NCBI GenBank assembly: GCA_030144725.1
Contig: JASKMD010000010.1
Coordinates: forward strand, 4,399,045-4,463,044
DNA from: Haematococcus lacustris
Lineage: Eukaryota > Chlorophyta > Chlorophyceae > Chlamydomonadales > Haematococcaceae
Length of the DNA stretch: 64,000 nucleotides
Reading direction: 5' to 3'
Part shown: positions 1 through 7,924 of the stretch, piece by piece
Position numbering within the stretch: the stretch's first letter is position 1
How the letters are laid out: every line of letters begins with the position of its first letter
Position numbers and translations under genes: made by a program
Notes under the pieces: model-generated
The model's input: the letters and a program-made list of their open reading frames with translations, nothing else
Told to the model about the DNA's origin: nothing
The model's database searches: none

Positions 1-2973
1 AAGGTCTGACGCAGCGACAAAGCGTTTGATGGCAAGGGCCATGGCATGCGCCAAGGCTGTGGGAGGTTGCACGGCGGCCATCTGGTAGATGACCTTACTG
101 GCCAGGCACTGCTGAGCCACCTGTACCCTCCCAAGCAGGTTGAGGCCCAGGGGCTGCCAAGGGAGGGAGGCCGCTGTGATGGCAGCTGCAGCACCACCAT
201 AGGCGGCCTCTCCTGTGGCAGCGTAAGAGGTCGCCCCTAGGGGGACCCCCAGGTGGCGCACCACCAACCCCGGCGGCGCGGCGCGGATGACCCCCCCTGC
301 CCCTGCCCCTGCCCCTGCCCCTGCCCCTGCCCCTGCCCCTGCCCCTGCCCCTGCCCCTGCCCCCGCCTCTACCCCCGCCTCTCCCCTTCCCCTCTCCCCT
401 CCCTTAGCGCCTCCCCTCCCCCCTCCCTCCCCTCCCACCCTTGCCAACCCTGCTCCCTCCGCCCCCAGGGCCTCCGGCTCGCCCTGACTGGTCACTGGTT
501 GGACGCACGGCAGGGCCACGCTCTTGCTCACGCTCAGCGCTGGGCCGCCTGCGGCGCGGAACCGCTCCAAGGCCTCCACCACCACTTCCCCGTCCTTGAC
601 CCGATCCGCCACCAGGATGGTGAGGTCGTCCGCGTACTCCTTGGTGGGAAGCGCGGGGGTCAGGGTGGCAGCGTGCATGGCCAGGGGACTAGTGGGAAGA
701 GCGGGGGTGGTGATGCGACCCGCCCGCTGGAGCGAGCTGAGGTAGCTAACGAGCGGTTGCAACACCACACACCAGTACAACGGGGAAGCCCCACTGCCCT
801 GTAGAAGCCCAGAGGCCAAGGGGAAGCTGTCGGTGAGGTAGCCGTTGACGAGCACCTGGCTGGTGGCCCCCCGGTGCAGCAGCTGCGCCCAGCGCACGTG
901 CCCCTGCTGGCTGAACCCCATGGCCTCTAGCGTGTCCTGGAGCAGGCTCCAGGAAACGTTGTCATAGGCCCCTGCCAGGTCCAGCAACAGAAGCCAGGCA
1001 GGGCTGTGCTGCTGCTGGAGCCACTCCAGCAAGCCAAGGTGGAACTGCACGCTGTCGTTGATGTCCCTCCCCAGGATGAAAGCTGACTGGGAAGGAGAGA
1101 CCAGCAGGTCCAGCGGCAGCTGCAGCCTGTCCTCTAGGGCCCGGGCCACCAGCCGCACATCGCAGTTGAGCAGCGTGATGGGGCGGTACCCCGCCACCTG
1201 GTCTCTAGGCTTGCCAGCCTTGGGCACCAGGGTAATGACCCCAGTGAGGAACTCAGCCAGGGGGGCTGGGTCGCTCGTATCTGCCAGAGCCTCCCTCAGC
1301 ATGGCCCGCAAAGGGCCCACCAGCTGAGGCCAAAGCCGGTCGTACACCTCCATGGGCAGCCCGTCTAGCCCCGGGGCCTTGCTGTGAGCACTGCCCTGAA
1401 GGGCCCGACCCAGCTCCTCCTCCGAGAGCATGGGATCTCCCCCAGGCCCTTCCGCAGCCCTGGCCTGAGCGGGGGTGAGACGTGAGGTAAGGCAGTTAAG
1501 CAGAGTGGCGCGCGCGGCTGGGTCGATGGCCTTTGCAGCGTAGACTCCGGTAGGCGCGGCGGCTGAATAGTGCTGTTCAAAGGCCCGGCACGCTGAGCGC
1601 ACCCCGTTTGGAGTGGTGAGGTCGGCCGCCAAGCCGGGCTGCCTGGGGAGCTGAAGGGAGGAGATGAGGGTGGGGGTGTGCGCAGGCTGGTCGCGGTGGT
1701 AGAAAAAGAAGGAGGAGCGGTCGCCATACACCTGGTCCAGGACGGCGCTGGCTAGCAGGGACTGATGGGCCACCTGCACGCGCTCCCCCACCCCGGCTAG
1801 GGCTGTCGTCTCACCGAGGTGCTGCGCTGCAAGCACCTCTGCCTGGCCGGCCTGCTCTGCTAGCTGCAGTTGGCGCACGAGGTGGGCCCTTGCAGCCAAG
1901 GCTGCCTTCTCCCTGCGCTGCCGCAGGTCACGCCTAGCTCGGCGCTTGGTCCGCAGGAACTGCTGGGCCCGCAGGGCCATGCCCTGTTTGATGCGGGCCC
2001 ACCTGGCCCTGTGCCCGTCCCTAGGCTGCGTCCCCAGCTGTCTGGCGGCCTCATGGTGAGCGTCCTCCGCCTGCAGGTACCCCTTGAGATAGTCCAGCAG
2101 CTCAGGGTCGTCAAGGTGGGCGGGGTGCAGCTGCCAGGGGGCGGGGGCAGTGAGGGGGGGGTCGGGTGGGCACAGGGAGACTGAGACGGGCTGGTGGTCG
2201 GTGGGCACCGGCCGCACCCCCAAGATGGTGCTGTCCAACTGCCACTGAGCTAGGCCCTCCGAGACATACCACCGGTCTAGGCGGGCGCCTGTCTGCCAAC
2301 GCTCACTGAAGTGAGTGAGGTCCCTGGCAGAGGGGGGGCGTAGCTGCCGCCAGGCGTCCACCAGGCCCCTCTCCGTCACCAGCTGCCTCAACTGCTCTGC
2401 CCCCTGGCCCCGGCTACCCACCCAGGCCTCCCCGTGCTGAGAGCCCTGTGGGACCCCTACCCTATCCCAAGGGGAGAGGATGCAATTGAAGTCACCCCCC
2501 ATGATGATGAGGCGGCCCTCCGCAGTAGGGGGAAGGCAGGCGGGGAGGCAAACAGAAAAGAACGTGGAGCGCTCCGACTGTTGCGCTGGGGCATACACGC
2601 ACACTAAGGAGACGGGCCTACCAGCCAGAACCCCGTCCACTCGCAGGACCCGTCCCTGGGCCGCCTCTGCCTGCAGCTGCACCTGGGTGCACCCCTTCAG
2701 GAGGGTGGAGGGCTTCACGAGCACTAGGCAACCCTGGGAGCTGCCGGTGCCGGGAGTGTAGAACCACTGACCACGCCAGGCTGGCTTGGCCCCGGAGAGG
2801 GCTTCGGCCCACTGCCACACGCTTTCCGCCTTGTGGCACTCTTGGAGGAAAACCACCTGCGCCGGGCTGTCAGCGGCCCAGTCTAGCAGAGCCTGAAGCT
2901 TGTGCGGTTGGGCTAGGCCCTGCACGTTGAGGGTGACCGCCATAAACCTGGCAGCCACACCTGGGCGCTGCAT
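1..2973 (-). CDS. LINE ORF2: AP endonuclease and reverse transcriptase (partial, C-terminus off the edge)
   Basis: I translated the whole minus frame from the ATG at 2,973 to base 1: 991 codons with no stop. The endonuclease comes first. N16, E45 (in VFLQE), Y127, GGDFN (159-163), LDRWYVS (D233) and DHQPV (259-263) match the catalytic set of APE-type LINE nucleases. Residues about 330-520 form a basic linker. The reverse transcriptase follows: KAPGLDG (532-538), YRPITLLN (596-603), motif A DLAGAYD (665-671), motif B GLLQGSGASP (722-731) and the catalytic YADD (780-783). A run of Ala-Gly repeats (872-894) separates the palm from a thumb-like segment containing LLGRVQVA. Together these would nick the target and prime cDNA synthesis at the nick. 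The ATG chosen lies two bases after the ORF1 stop. A second in-frame ATG is at codon 11. I saw no RNase H domain or zinc knuckle in the visible part. Confidence 0.95.
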   Translation of the reverse strand, partial: MQRPGVAARFMAVTLNVQGLAQPHKLQALLDWAADSPAQVVFLQECHKAESVWQWAEALSGAKPAWRGQWFYTPGTGSSQGCLVLVKPSTLLKGCTQVQLQAEAAQGRVLRVDGVLAGRPVSLVCVYAPAQQSERSTFFSVCLPACLPPTAEGRLIIMGGDFNCILSPWDRVGVPQGSQHGEAWVGSRGQGAEQLRQLVTERGLVDAWRQLRPPSARDLTHFSERWQTGARLDRWYVSEGLAQWQLDSTILGVRPVPTDHQPVSVSLCPPDPPLTAPAPWQLHPAHLDDPELLDYLKGYLQAEDAHHEAARQLGTQPRDGHRARWARIKQGMALRAQQFLRTKRRARRDLRQRREKAALAARAHLVRQLQLAEQAGQAEVLAAQHLGETTALAGVGERVQVAHQSLLASAVLDQVYGDRSSFFFYHRDQPAHTPTLISSLQLPRQPGLAADLTTPNGVRSACRAFEQHYSAAAPTGVYAAKAIDPAARATLLNCLTSRLTPAQARAAEGPGGDPMLSEEELGRALQGSAHSKAPGLDGLPMEVYDRLWPQLVGPLRAMLREALADTSDPAPLAEFLTGVITLVPKAGKPRDQVAGYRPITLLNCDVRLVARALEDRLQLPLDLLVSPSQSAFILGRDINDSVQFHLGLLEWLQQQHSPAWLLLLDLAGAYDNVSWSLLQDTLEAMGFSQQGHVRWAQLLHRGATSQVLVNGYLTDSFPLASGLLQGSGASPLYWCVVLQPLVSYLSSLQRAGRITTPALPTSPLAMHAATLTPALPTKEYADDLTILVADRVKDGEVVVEALERFRAAGGPALSVSKSVALPCVQPVTSQGEPEALGAEGAGLARVGGEGGGRGGAKGGERGRGEAGVEAGAGAGAGAGAGAGAGAGAGAGAGGVIRAAPPGLVVRHLGVPLGATSYAATGEAAYGGAAAAITAASLPWQPLGLNLLGRVQVAQQCLASKVIYQMAAVQPPTALAHAMALAIKRFVAASDL
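297..362 (-). repeat. (GGGGCA)n insertion inside ORF2
   Basis: About eleven hexanucleotide copies encode (Ala-Gly)n in the ORF2 frame, between the motif D region (SVSKSVAL) and the thumb. The array at 46.9-64 kb has a different Gly/Ala-rich spacer at the same place, so this is a length-variable linker. Confidence 0.9.
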
Positions 2974-2978
2974 AGCTA
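2971..2978 (-). promoter_or_regulatory. ORF1 stop / ORF2 start junction, TAG-CT-ATG
   Basis: On the minus strand the ORF1 stop TAG (2,978-2,976) is followed by two bases and then the ORF2 ATG (2,973-2,971), in a different frame. Units c-f of the array at 46.9-64 kb keep the same spacing (TAG-CC-ATG, for example at 51,267-51,274). Such tight spacing suggests ORF2 translation by termination-reinitiation; that mechanism is inferred. Confidence 0.7.
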
Positions 2979-5900
2979 AGCTTGGTTAGCCCCCGCGCGG
3001 GCTACGCGTGTGTGGAGGAGGGAGGTTGGGCTAGGAGGAGAAGGCTGACCTGACAGGGGGTGGGGGATGGGGGGAGGGACGGAAGTGGCCTCAATGCAAG
3101 CCAGCTTTGCCCCAGGGCGACGAAGGCGGACCCGGGGCTCACGACTATAGATGGCTAGTGGGGGCCGAGGGGGAAGAGGACCGAAGAGCAGACCCTCTTC
3201 ATCCTGGACACTTACTCGCTCTGGCTGCTGCCGCTTTGGCACCCTGTGCCTCTCCTCTTGGGGGCAAGGTGACTCAACTACAGGGCTGGCAGAGGCCCCC
3301 TGCGAGCTGGCTAGGCTGCTGGTGGGGCTGAGCAGGCCGTAGCGGAGTGTGTGTGGGGTCCCTCGGCCAAGGTGGGTAGCACGCTGCCTGCCGGCTTGCC
3401 GCTGCCAAAGCTGAGCCTCCCTCTCATCAGAGCTAGAACTTGAAGAAAGAATGCCAAAGCGGCGCCGGCGAGGCCCACCTTGGGCTAGCTGGGCTGCTGG
3501 TTGTGTAGAGCCTCCCCTAGGCCAACGCTGAGCCTCCCGCTGACGCTCCTCCCTAACGGCCCTCCTGTCATCCGGAGAAGGGCGCGGAGAGGCCCTAGCC
3601 ACGCTGACAGACCTGCGAGGAGGCTGACTGCCATGGAGCTCTACGGCCCGGCCTCGCGCGAAGACAAGCCGGCTGTCCACCCCGCTCGAGGGAATGACTT
3701 CTTGCGTTGGGAGGGGAAGGGTGGAGCCAACACTAAGGGCGGCGGGGTCCGCTAACTCAGCGTCCATGTGGGAGGGAGGGCTGCCGGAAGGGGCTCCACC
3801 TACCCACTGCCCGGCCGCTACTAGGCCCCTGGCTGTGGCAGCTCTGAGCTTTTTGGCCGCAACCTTGCCTCTGGAGGCCAGCACCGCGCCCTTGGTTATG
3901 GCCTTCTCCAGTACCCCCAAGCTACATGGGAGGCGAGGGGAGGCTGGCAGGGGGGGACTGGGAGGGGAGCTCATGGCAATGGGTCCCTTAGGGTGGAGGG
4001 AGAGAGGAGAAAAGGAAAGAGGGTTGGCCAAAGGGAGGTGGGGGGGGCCAGAGGGTTGCACAAAAGGTAGAGAGGTAGGAGGGGGGTGACACATGGGGTC
4101 AGGTACAAAAGGAGGCAGGTGCGTCCGGGCCACAAAGGCCCCTGGGGCTTTGGGCTGGAAGGTGGTGGACGTAGGGAAAATGGTAGGGAGCAGGGGGTGG
4201 GAAAGGCGGGGACAGTCCAGAGCCATCGGGGTAGCTCCAATCCCCGCCGTAGCCGCAGCCGCAGCTCCAGCCCCAGCCCCACCCCCAGCCCCAGCCCCAG
4301 CCGCAGCTCCAGCCCCAGCCCTAGCCCCAGCCCCAGCCCCAGCCCCAGCCCCACCCCCAGCCCCAACCGCAGCCCCAGCCCCAGCCCCAGCCCCAGCCCC
4401 AGCCCCAGCCCCAGCCCCAGCCCCAGCCCCAACCCCAGCCCCAGCCGCTACCGTAGCCCCAGCCCCAGCCGCAGCCGCAACCCCAGGCCCATGCCTAGCC
4501 CTGGCCCCAGCCTCAACCTTGGCCCCAACTGTAGCTCCTGCTCCCGCCCCATCCACATCCTCAGCCCCCGCCCCCGCCCCAACCCCAGGCCCAGCCTCTG
4601 CCCCTGCCCCTGCCCCTGCCCTAGCTCCAGCCCCATCCACCCCCCCAAACCCAGCCCCAGACCTAGCCCAAACCTCAGCCCCCTCCCGGGCCCTCGCCGC
4701 AGACCGAGCTGTAACCCCAACCCCTACTCCTGTCCCCCAACCCCGCTGCTCTGTGTCACCCCTTGAGGGAACTTGGGCAGCCCATGACGGGCCTAGCCAC
4801 TGGCCCCCGGGACGCTCCGTAACAGCTGGGCCCCAAGAGCAAACAAACCGGGGATGTCTCCCACGTGAGGGAGCGGACGGGCGGATTCCCAAACCTATAA
4901 GCCCACGCCCTGTAGCCCCTGACTTGGCCCCTGACCCTGACCCCGCCCCATCCTCTCCTCCCACCTCTGACCCCGCTACTACCCCCGCCCTTGCCCCTAC
5001 CCCCGCCTCCATCCCCGCCTCAAAGCCGGGGTTGGGGCTACGGGAAGCCAAACTCTCCACTTGCAGCTCCCGAGCCCCCTCGACCCAAGCCGTGCCACCT
5101 CTAGCTGCGGTGGGAAGTTTGGGGTTGGCAGCGGGGTGAGGCTGCTGCTTTAGCTGTGCCCGCGAGACCTGCTCCACCCTGGCCGCCTCTGGCCTGGCCG
5201 AGCCTCCCCCCGCTGTGGTGCGCTGGGTGGGGGTGATAGTAACATGATCAGGGTCAGGGCTCAGGGTGGCAGGGCTGAGCGGCTGCTGCTGCTGCCCCTG
5301 GGGGCTTCCCCCCACCCTGGCCACCTCAGGCCTGGCCGGGCCACCCCCCGCTGCGTTGCGCTGGGTGGGGGTGGCAGCAGCCTGGTCAGGGTCAGGGCTC
5401 AGGGTGGCAGGGCTGAGCGGCTGCTGCTGCTGCCCCTGGGAGCCGCCCACCACCCTGGCCACCTCAGGCCTGGCCGTGCCACCCCCCGCTGTGGTGCGCT
5501 GGGTGGGGGTGGCAGCAGCCTGGTCAGGGTCAGGGCTCAGGGTGGCAGGGCTGAGCGGCTGCTGCTGCTGCCCCTGGGAGCCGCCCACCACCCTGGCCAC
5601 CTCAGGCCTGGCCAGGCCACCCCCCGCTGTGGTGCGCTGGGTGGGGGTGGCAGCAGCCTGGTCAGGGTCAGGGCTCAGGGTGGCAGGGCTGAGCGGCTGC
5701 TGCTGCTGCCCCTGGGAGCCGCCCACCACCCTGGCCACCTCAGGCCTGGCCGTGCCACCCCCCGCTGTGGTGCGCTGGGTGGGGGTGGCAGCAGCCTGGT
5801 CAGGGTCAGGGCTCAGGGTGGCAGGGCTGAGCGGCTGCTGCTGTTGCCCCTGGGAGCCGCCCACCACCCTGGCCACCTCAGGCCTGGCCGTGCCACCCCC

Positions 5901-7238
5901 CGCTGTGGTGCGCTGGGTGGGGGTGGCAGCAGCCTGGTCAGGGTCAGGGCTCAGGGTGGCAGGGCTGAGCGGCTGCTGCTGCTGCCCCTGGGAGCCGCCC
6001 ACCACCCTGGCCACCTCAGGCCTGGCCGGGCCACCCCCCGCTGCGGTGCGCTGGGTGGGGGTGGCAGCAGCTTGGTCAGGGTCAGGGCTCAGGGTGGCAG
6101 GGGGGGGCTGGTGTTGGGGGGGGAGGAGGCGGGGCTGCTCAGCCGGGGAGGGAGGGGTATGGTCTTGCCCTGTTTGAGGTGGGGGTGGGGGAGGAGGGGT
6201 AGTAGGCTGACCAGAAGGTGCAGAGGAGGGAGGGTGGGTGGCAGGAAGGTTGTGGGACTGGTCAGGGGGATGATCAGGGCGCCGTGGCGGGTGCCCAGAA
6301 TGGGGGGGGGGAGGGGGTGGAGGGGGAGGGGGTGGAGGGGGCGGTGGGGGGGGAGGCTGGCCTGCAGGCCCCTGAGGGGGCCTGAGAAGCTGCTCAGGGT
6401 CAGAGAGGGGGTCCTCTAGGGGCCGGGAGTCCCCACCCAGCTGGAAGACCTGCACCTTGCCCCAACCCCCCGTGGGTGTGGCGAACCTGCTAGGAAGGCG
6501 GGTCAGCTTGTCGTCCCCGACAGGGGTGGTCACTATGGCCTCCACAACGCACCCATTCCCCACCTCTGACCCTTTGAAACAGCTGGTGCGAGAGTGAGCT
6601 CCCAGGCGCTCACTAAGAACTGCTGCCGAGGACAGCTGCAGGGTCTCAGGCAGGCCAGGGGGAGGGGCAGGGCTGACCTCATACCCCACTGCCCTGAGCA
6701 GGGCTGCCACCAAGCCCACCTTGCTTGCTAGGGGACTGTTGTGATGGATGACCACTTTGACTGCCCCAGGGGGGGGGCCTGGATCCAGAGGCTCCACAGG
6801 CACCCACAGGGTCTCGCCAAGGAACTGCACCCGAAGCGAGGGTTGGGCAATCAGCTGGGCGTCTAGGCTCCTGCCTGCTGGACTGGTGTGGTCATGCACC
6901 AACACCAAACCGTGGTGGGGGTGTCCTGCAGAGTGAAGGCAAGACAGGGAGGCCACTGCCCTGCCCTCACGCTGCTTACGGGCTAGAAGGGCTGTGCTGC
7001 AGGCCTCAACAAAGGCTGCAACGTCGGCCTGGGGGGGAGGAAGAAGGGGGTGCTGCTGCTGGTACAGCTGCAAGCGTTCCCTGCAAAGGCGGCCCAAAGG
7101 GACAAACCAAGCTCCAGCACTGAAGTGCTGAAGGGGTTGGGGCTGGATATGGGAGTCCCTGGTCAGGGGCTGGGCCGAGGAGAAAATGTAACGCTGCAGC
7201 ACCTGCGCCAGCAGCTGAGAGGTAGCAACTGGCTCCAT
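2976..7238 (-). CDS. LINE ORF1, giant low-complexity gag-like protein
   Basis: The frame runs from ATG 7,238 to TAG 2,978-2,976 and gives 1,420 aa. It could extend to a GTG at 7,286, but no upstream ATG is in frame. LINE ORF1 proteins normally bind element RNA; here the role is inferred from position only. The first 280 residues are non-repetitive, and I saw no clear CCHC knuckle or RRM. Then come a polyproline tract (about 295-315), about seven copies of a 46-residue repeat (about 378-690), a long Gly-Ala region (about 860-1,000), and a basic, Ser/Pro-rich tail. Short motifs RRFGILSSSSSSDE and LRYGLLSP recur in the tail. The C-terminal stretch around GAKLACIE is conserved in the 46.9-64 kb array, which supports it as real protein. 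It is much longer than typical LINE ORF1 proteins, mostly because of the repeats. Confidence 0.85.
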   Translation of the reverse strand: MEPVATSQLLAQVLQRYIFSSAQPLTRDSHIQPQPLQHFSAGAWFVPLGRLCRERLQLYQQQHPLLPPPQADVAAFVEACSTALLARKQREGRAVASLSCLHSAGHPHHGLVLVHDHTSPAGRSLDAQLIAQPSLRVQFLGETLWVPVEPLDPGPPPGAVKVVIHHNSPLASKVGLVAALLRAVGYEVSPAPPPGLPETLQLSSAAVLSERLGAHSRTSCFKGSEVGNGCVVEAIVTTPVGDDKLTRLPSRFATPTGGWGKVQVFQLGGDSRPLEDPLSDPEQLLRPPQGPAGQPPPPPPPPPPPPPPPPPPHSGHPPRRPDHPPDQSHNLPATHPPSSAPSGQPTTPPPPPPPQTGQDHTPPSPAEQPRLLPPQHQPPPATLSPDPDQAAATPTQRTAAGGGPARPEVARVVGGSQGQQQQPLSPATLSPDPDQAAATPTQRTTAGGGTARPEVARVVGGSQGQQQQPLSPATLSPDPDQAAATPTQRTTAGGGTARPEVARVVGGSQGQQQQPLSPATLSPDPDQAAATPTQRTTAGGGLARPEVARVVGGSQGQQQQPLSPATLSPDPDQAAATPTQRTTAGGGTARPEVARVVGGSQGQQQQPLSPATLSPDPDQAAATPTQRNAAGGGPARPEVARVGGSPQGQQQQPLSPATLSPDPDHVTITPTQRTTAGGGSARPEAARVEQVSRAQLKQQPHPAANPKLPTAARGGTAWVEGARELQVESLASRSPNPGFEAGMEAGVGARAGVVAGSEVGGEDGAGSGSGAKSGATGRGLIGLGIRPSAPSRGRHPRFVCSWGPAVTERPGGQWLGPSWAAQVPSRGDTEQRGWGTGVGVGVTARSAARAREGAEVWARSGAGFGGVDGAGARAGAGAGAEAGPGVGAGAGAEDVDGAGAGATVGAKVEAGARARHGPGVAAAAGAGATVAAGAGVGAGAGAGAGAGAGAGAGAGAAVGAGGGAGAGAGAGARAGAGAAAGAGAGGGAGAGAAAAATAGIGATPMALDCPRLSHPLLPTIFPTSTTFQPKAPGAFVARTHLPPFVPDPMCHPPPTSLPFVQPSGPPHLPLANPLSFSPLSLHPKGPIAMSSPPSPPLPASPRLPCSLGVLEKAITKGAVLASRGKVAAKKLRAATARGLVAAGQWVGGAPSGSPPSHMDAELADPAALSVGSTLPLPTQEVIPSSGVDSRLVFARGRAVELHGSQPPRRSVSVARASPRPSPDDRRAVREERQREAQRWPRGGSTQPAAQLAQGGPRRRRFGILSSSSSSDEREAQLWQRQAGRQRATHLGRGTPHTLRYGLLSPTSSLASSQGASASPVVESPCPQEERHRVPKRQQPERVSVQDEEGLLFGPLPPRPPLAIYSREPRVRLRRPGAKLACIEATSVPPPIPHPLSGQPSPPSPTSLLHTRVARAGANQA
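4240..4660 (-). repeat. GGGGCT/GGGGCA-rich coding repeat in ORF1
   Basis: A long imperfect array of six-base units (agcccc on the plus strand) encodes alternating Gly and Ala in ORF1. All three minus frames are open through it, so overlapping frames here are not evidence of other genes. Confidence 0.9.
5165..6105 (-). repeat. 138-bp coding minisatellite in ORF1
   Basis: A landmark (gtcagggtcagggctc on the plus strand) recurs at 5,247 (diverged), 5,385, 5,523, 5,661, 5,799, 5,937 and 6,075, exactly 138 bp apart. This is about 6.8 copies of a 46-residue unit that keeps the ORF1 frame. The peptide contains LSPATLSPDPDQAAATPTQR and a Gln run. Copies differ by only a few bases, which implies recent slippage or conversion. 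Confidence 0.95.
6299..6355 (-). repeat. Polyproline tract in ORF1
   Basis: A G-rich plus strand encodes about 18 consecutive prolines in ORF1. It sits between the unique N-terminal region and the 46-residue repeats. Confidence 0.85.
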
Positions 7239-7460
7239 AGGGTTCTCCGTGGCAGCCTGGGGGGCCAAAGGCGCAGGCAGGGGCACGACGTCAGCAAAGC
7301 ACCAGCCAGGGGGTAAGACACTGGGTGATAACTTAGCTCAGCGTTCCCCCAATGACCCGGGGGCTGGGCTGGAAATATAAGGGTGCCGGCTTGCACAGAG
7401 TGCAGCACACAAGGCGGGGTTTTCTTCAGGTGGTCTTCTCCTTGTCGATGGAGACTCCAC

Positions 7461-7462
7461 TC

Positions 7463-7496
<34 letters not shown>
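7461..7496. repeat. (CTG/CAG)n microsatellite
   Basis: About eleven trinucleotide copies lie 220 bp upstream of the ORF1 start, in the 5' leader of the LINE. They would read as polyglutamine in one minus frame, but nothing else supports that frame. Confidence 0.85.
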
Positions 7497-7526
7497 GACT
7501 GTGCATATGGCCTGCGCTGTAGTGCT

Positions 7527-7830
7527 AGGCTGAACGCGAATCTGTGCTGCTGGGTTGCTGAGGAGCGATGCTGTGCTGCTACGCCCAAACTGCGATGCTG
7601 AACGCGAGGCTGTGCTGCTGGGCTGCTGAGGAGCGATGCTGTGCTGCTACGCCCAAACTGCGATGCTGAACGCGAAGCTGTGCTGCTGGGTTGCTGAGGA
7701 GCGATGCTGTGCTGCTACGCCCAAACTGCGATGCTGAACGCGAAACTGAGCTGCTGGGCTGCTGAGGAGCGATGCTGTGCTGCTACGCCCAAATGGCGAT
7801 GCTGAAACGCGAGGCTGTGCTGCTTGAGTC
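7527..7830. repeat. 68-bp tandem monomers in the LINE 5' leader
   Basis: The landmark acgccc recurs at 7,581, 7,649, 7,717 and 7,785, exactly 68 bp apart. This gives about 4.4 copies with a few substitutions. They lie upstream of ORF1, where mouse L1 and some other LINEs carry promoter monomers. A promoter role is inferred. Confidence 0.9.
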
Positions 7831-7919
7831 GGGTCGGGTTACCTGCAAAACCTTGGGTGATACCTGCAAAACCTTGGGTATTGAGTCGGGTCGGGTTACC
7901 TGCAAAACCTTGGGTATGA
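7825..7919. repeat. Short tandem repeat at the LINE 5' end
   Basis: Three copies of acctgcaaaaccttgggt occur here, two of them preceded by tgagtcgggtcgggtt. Host-like sequence resumes just after, so this is probably the outermost part of the 5' leader. Confidence 0.8.
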
Positions 7920-7924
7920 CCCAG

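Larger units (their letters stand above)
1..7919 (-). mobile_element. LINE-type non-LTR retrotransposon, 3' end outside the window
   Basis: Read on the minus strand, the element has tandem repeats at its 5' side (7,919-7,460), then ORF1 (7,238-2,976), then ORF2 (2,973 to beyond base 1). The 3' UTR and any tail lie off the left edge, so I cannot see the insertion duplication. The 5' limit is placed near 7,919 because the next bases resemble host sequence that recurs near 25,918-25,955. Both ORFs are free of stops in the visible part, which suggests a young and possibly mobile copy. ORF2 has an apurinic endonuclease followed by a LINE reverse transcriptase, as in the L1-like superfamily. The exact clade is an inference. 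Confidence 0.93.

Noticed and set aside
1..2973. Bacterial group II intron or retron reverse transcriptase
   Set aside because: The AP endonuclease domain, the KAPGLDG and YRPITLLN motifs and the ORF1 upstream are those of a eukaryotic LINE.
5165..6105. Regular 138-bp repeats as a CRISPR-like array
   Set aside because: Units are contiguous with no unique spacers, and they keep the ORF1 reading frame.
5244..6419. 391-codon plus-strand frame opposite ORF1
   Set aside because: It is the antisense shadow of the 46-residue repeats. ORF1 on the minus strand extends well past it into unique sequence and has a conserved tail in the array.
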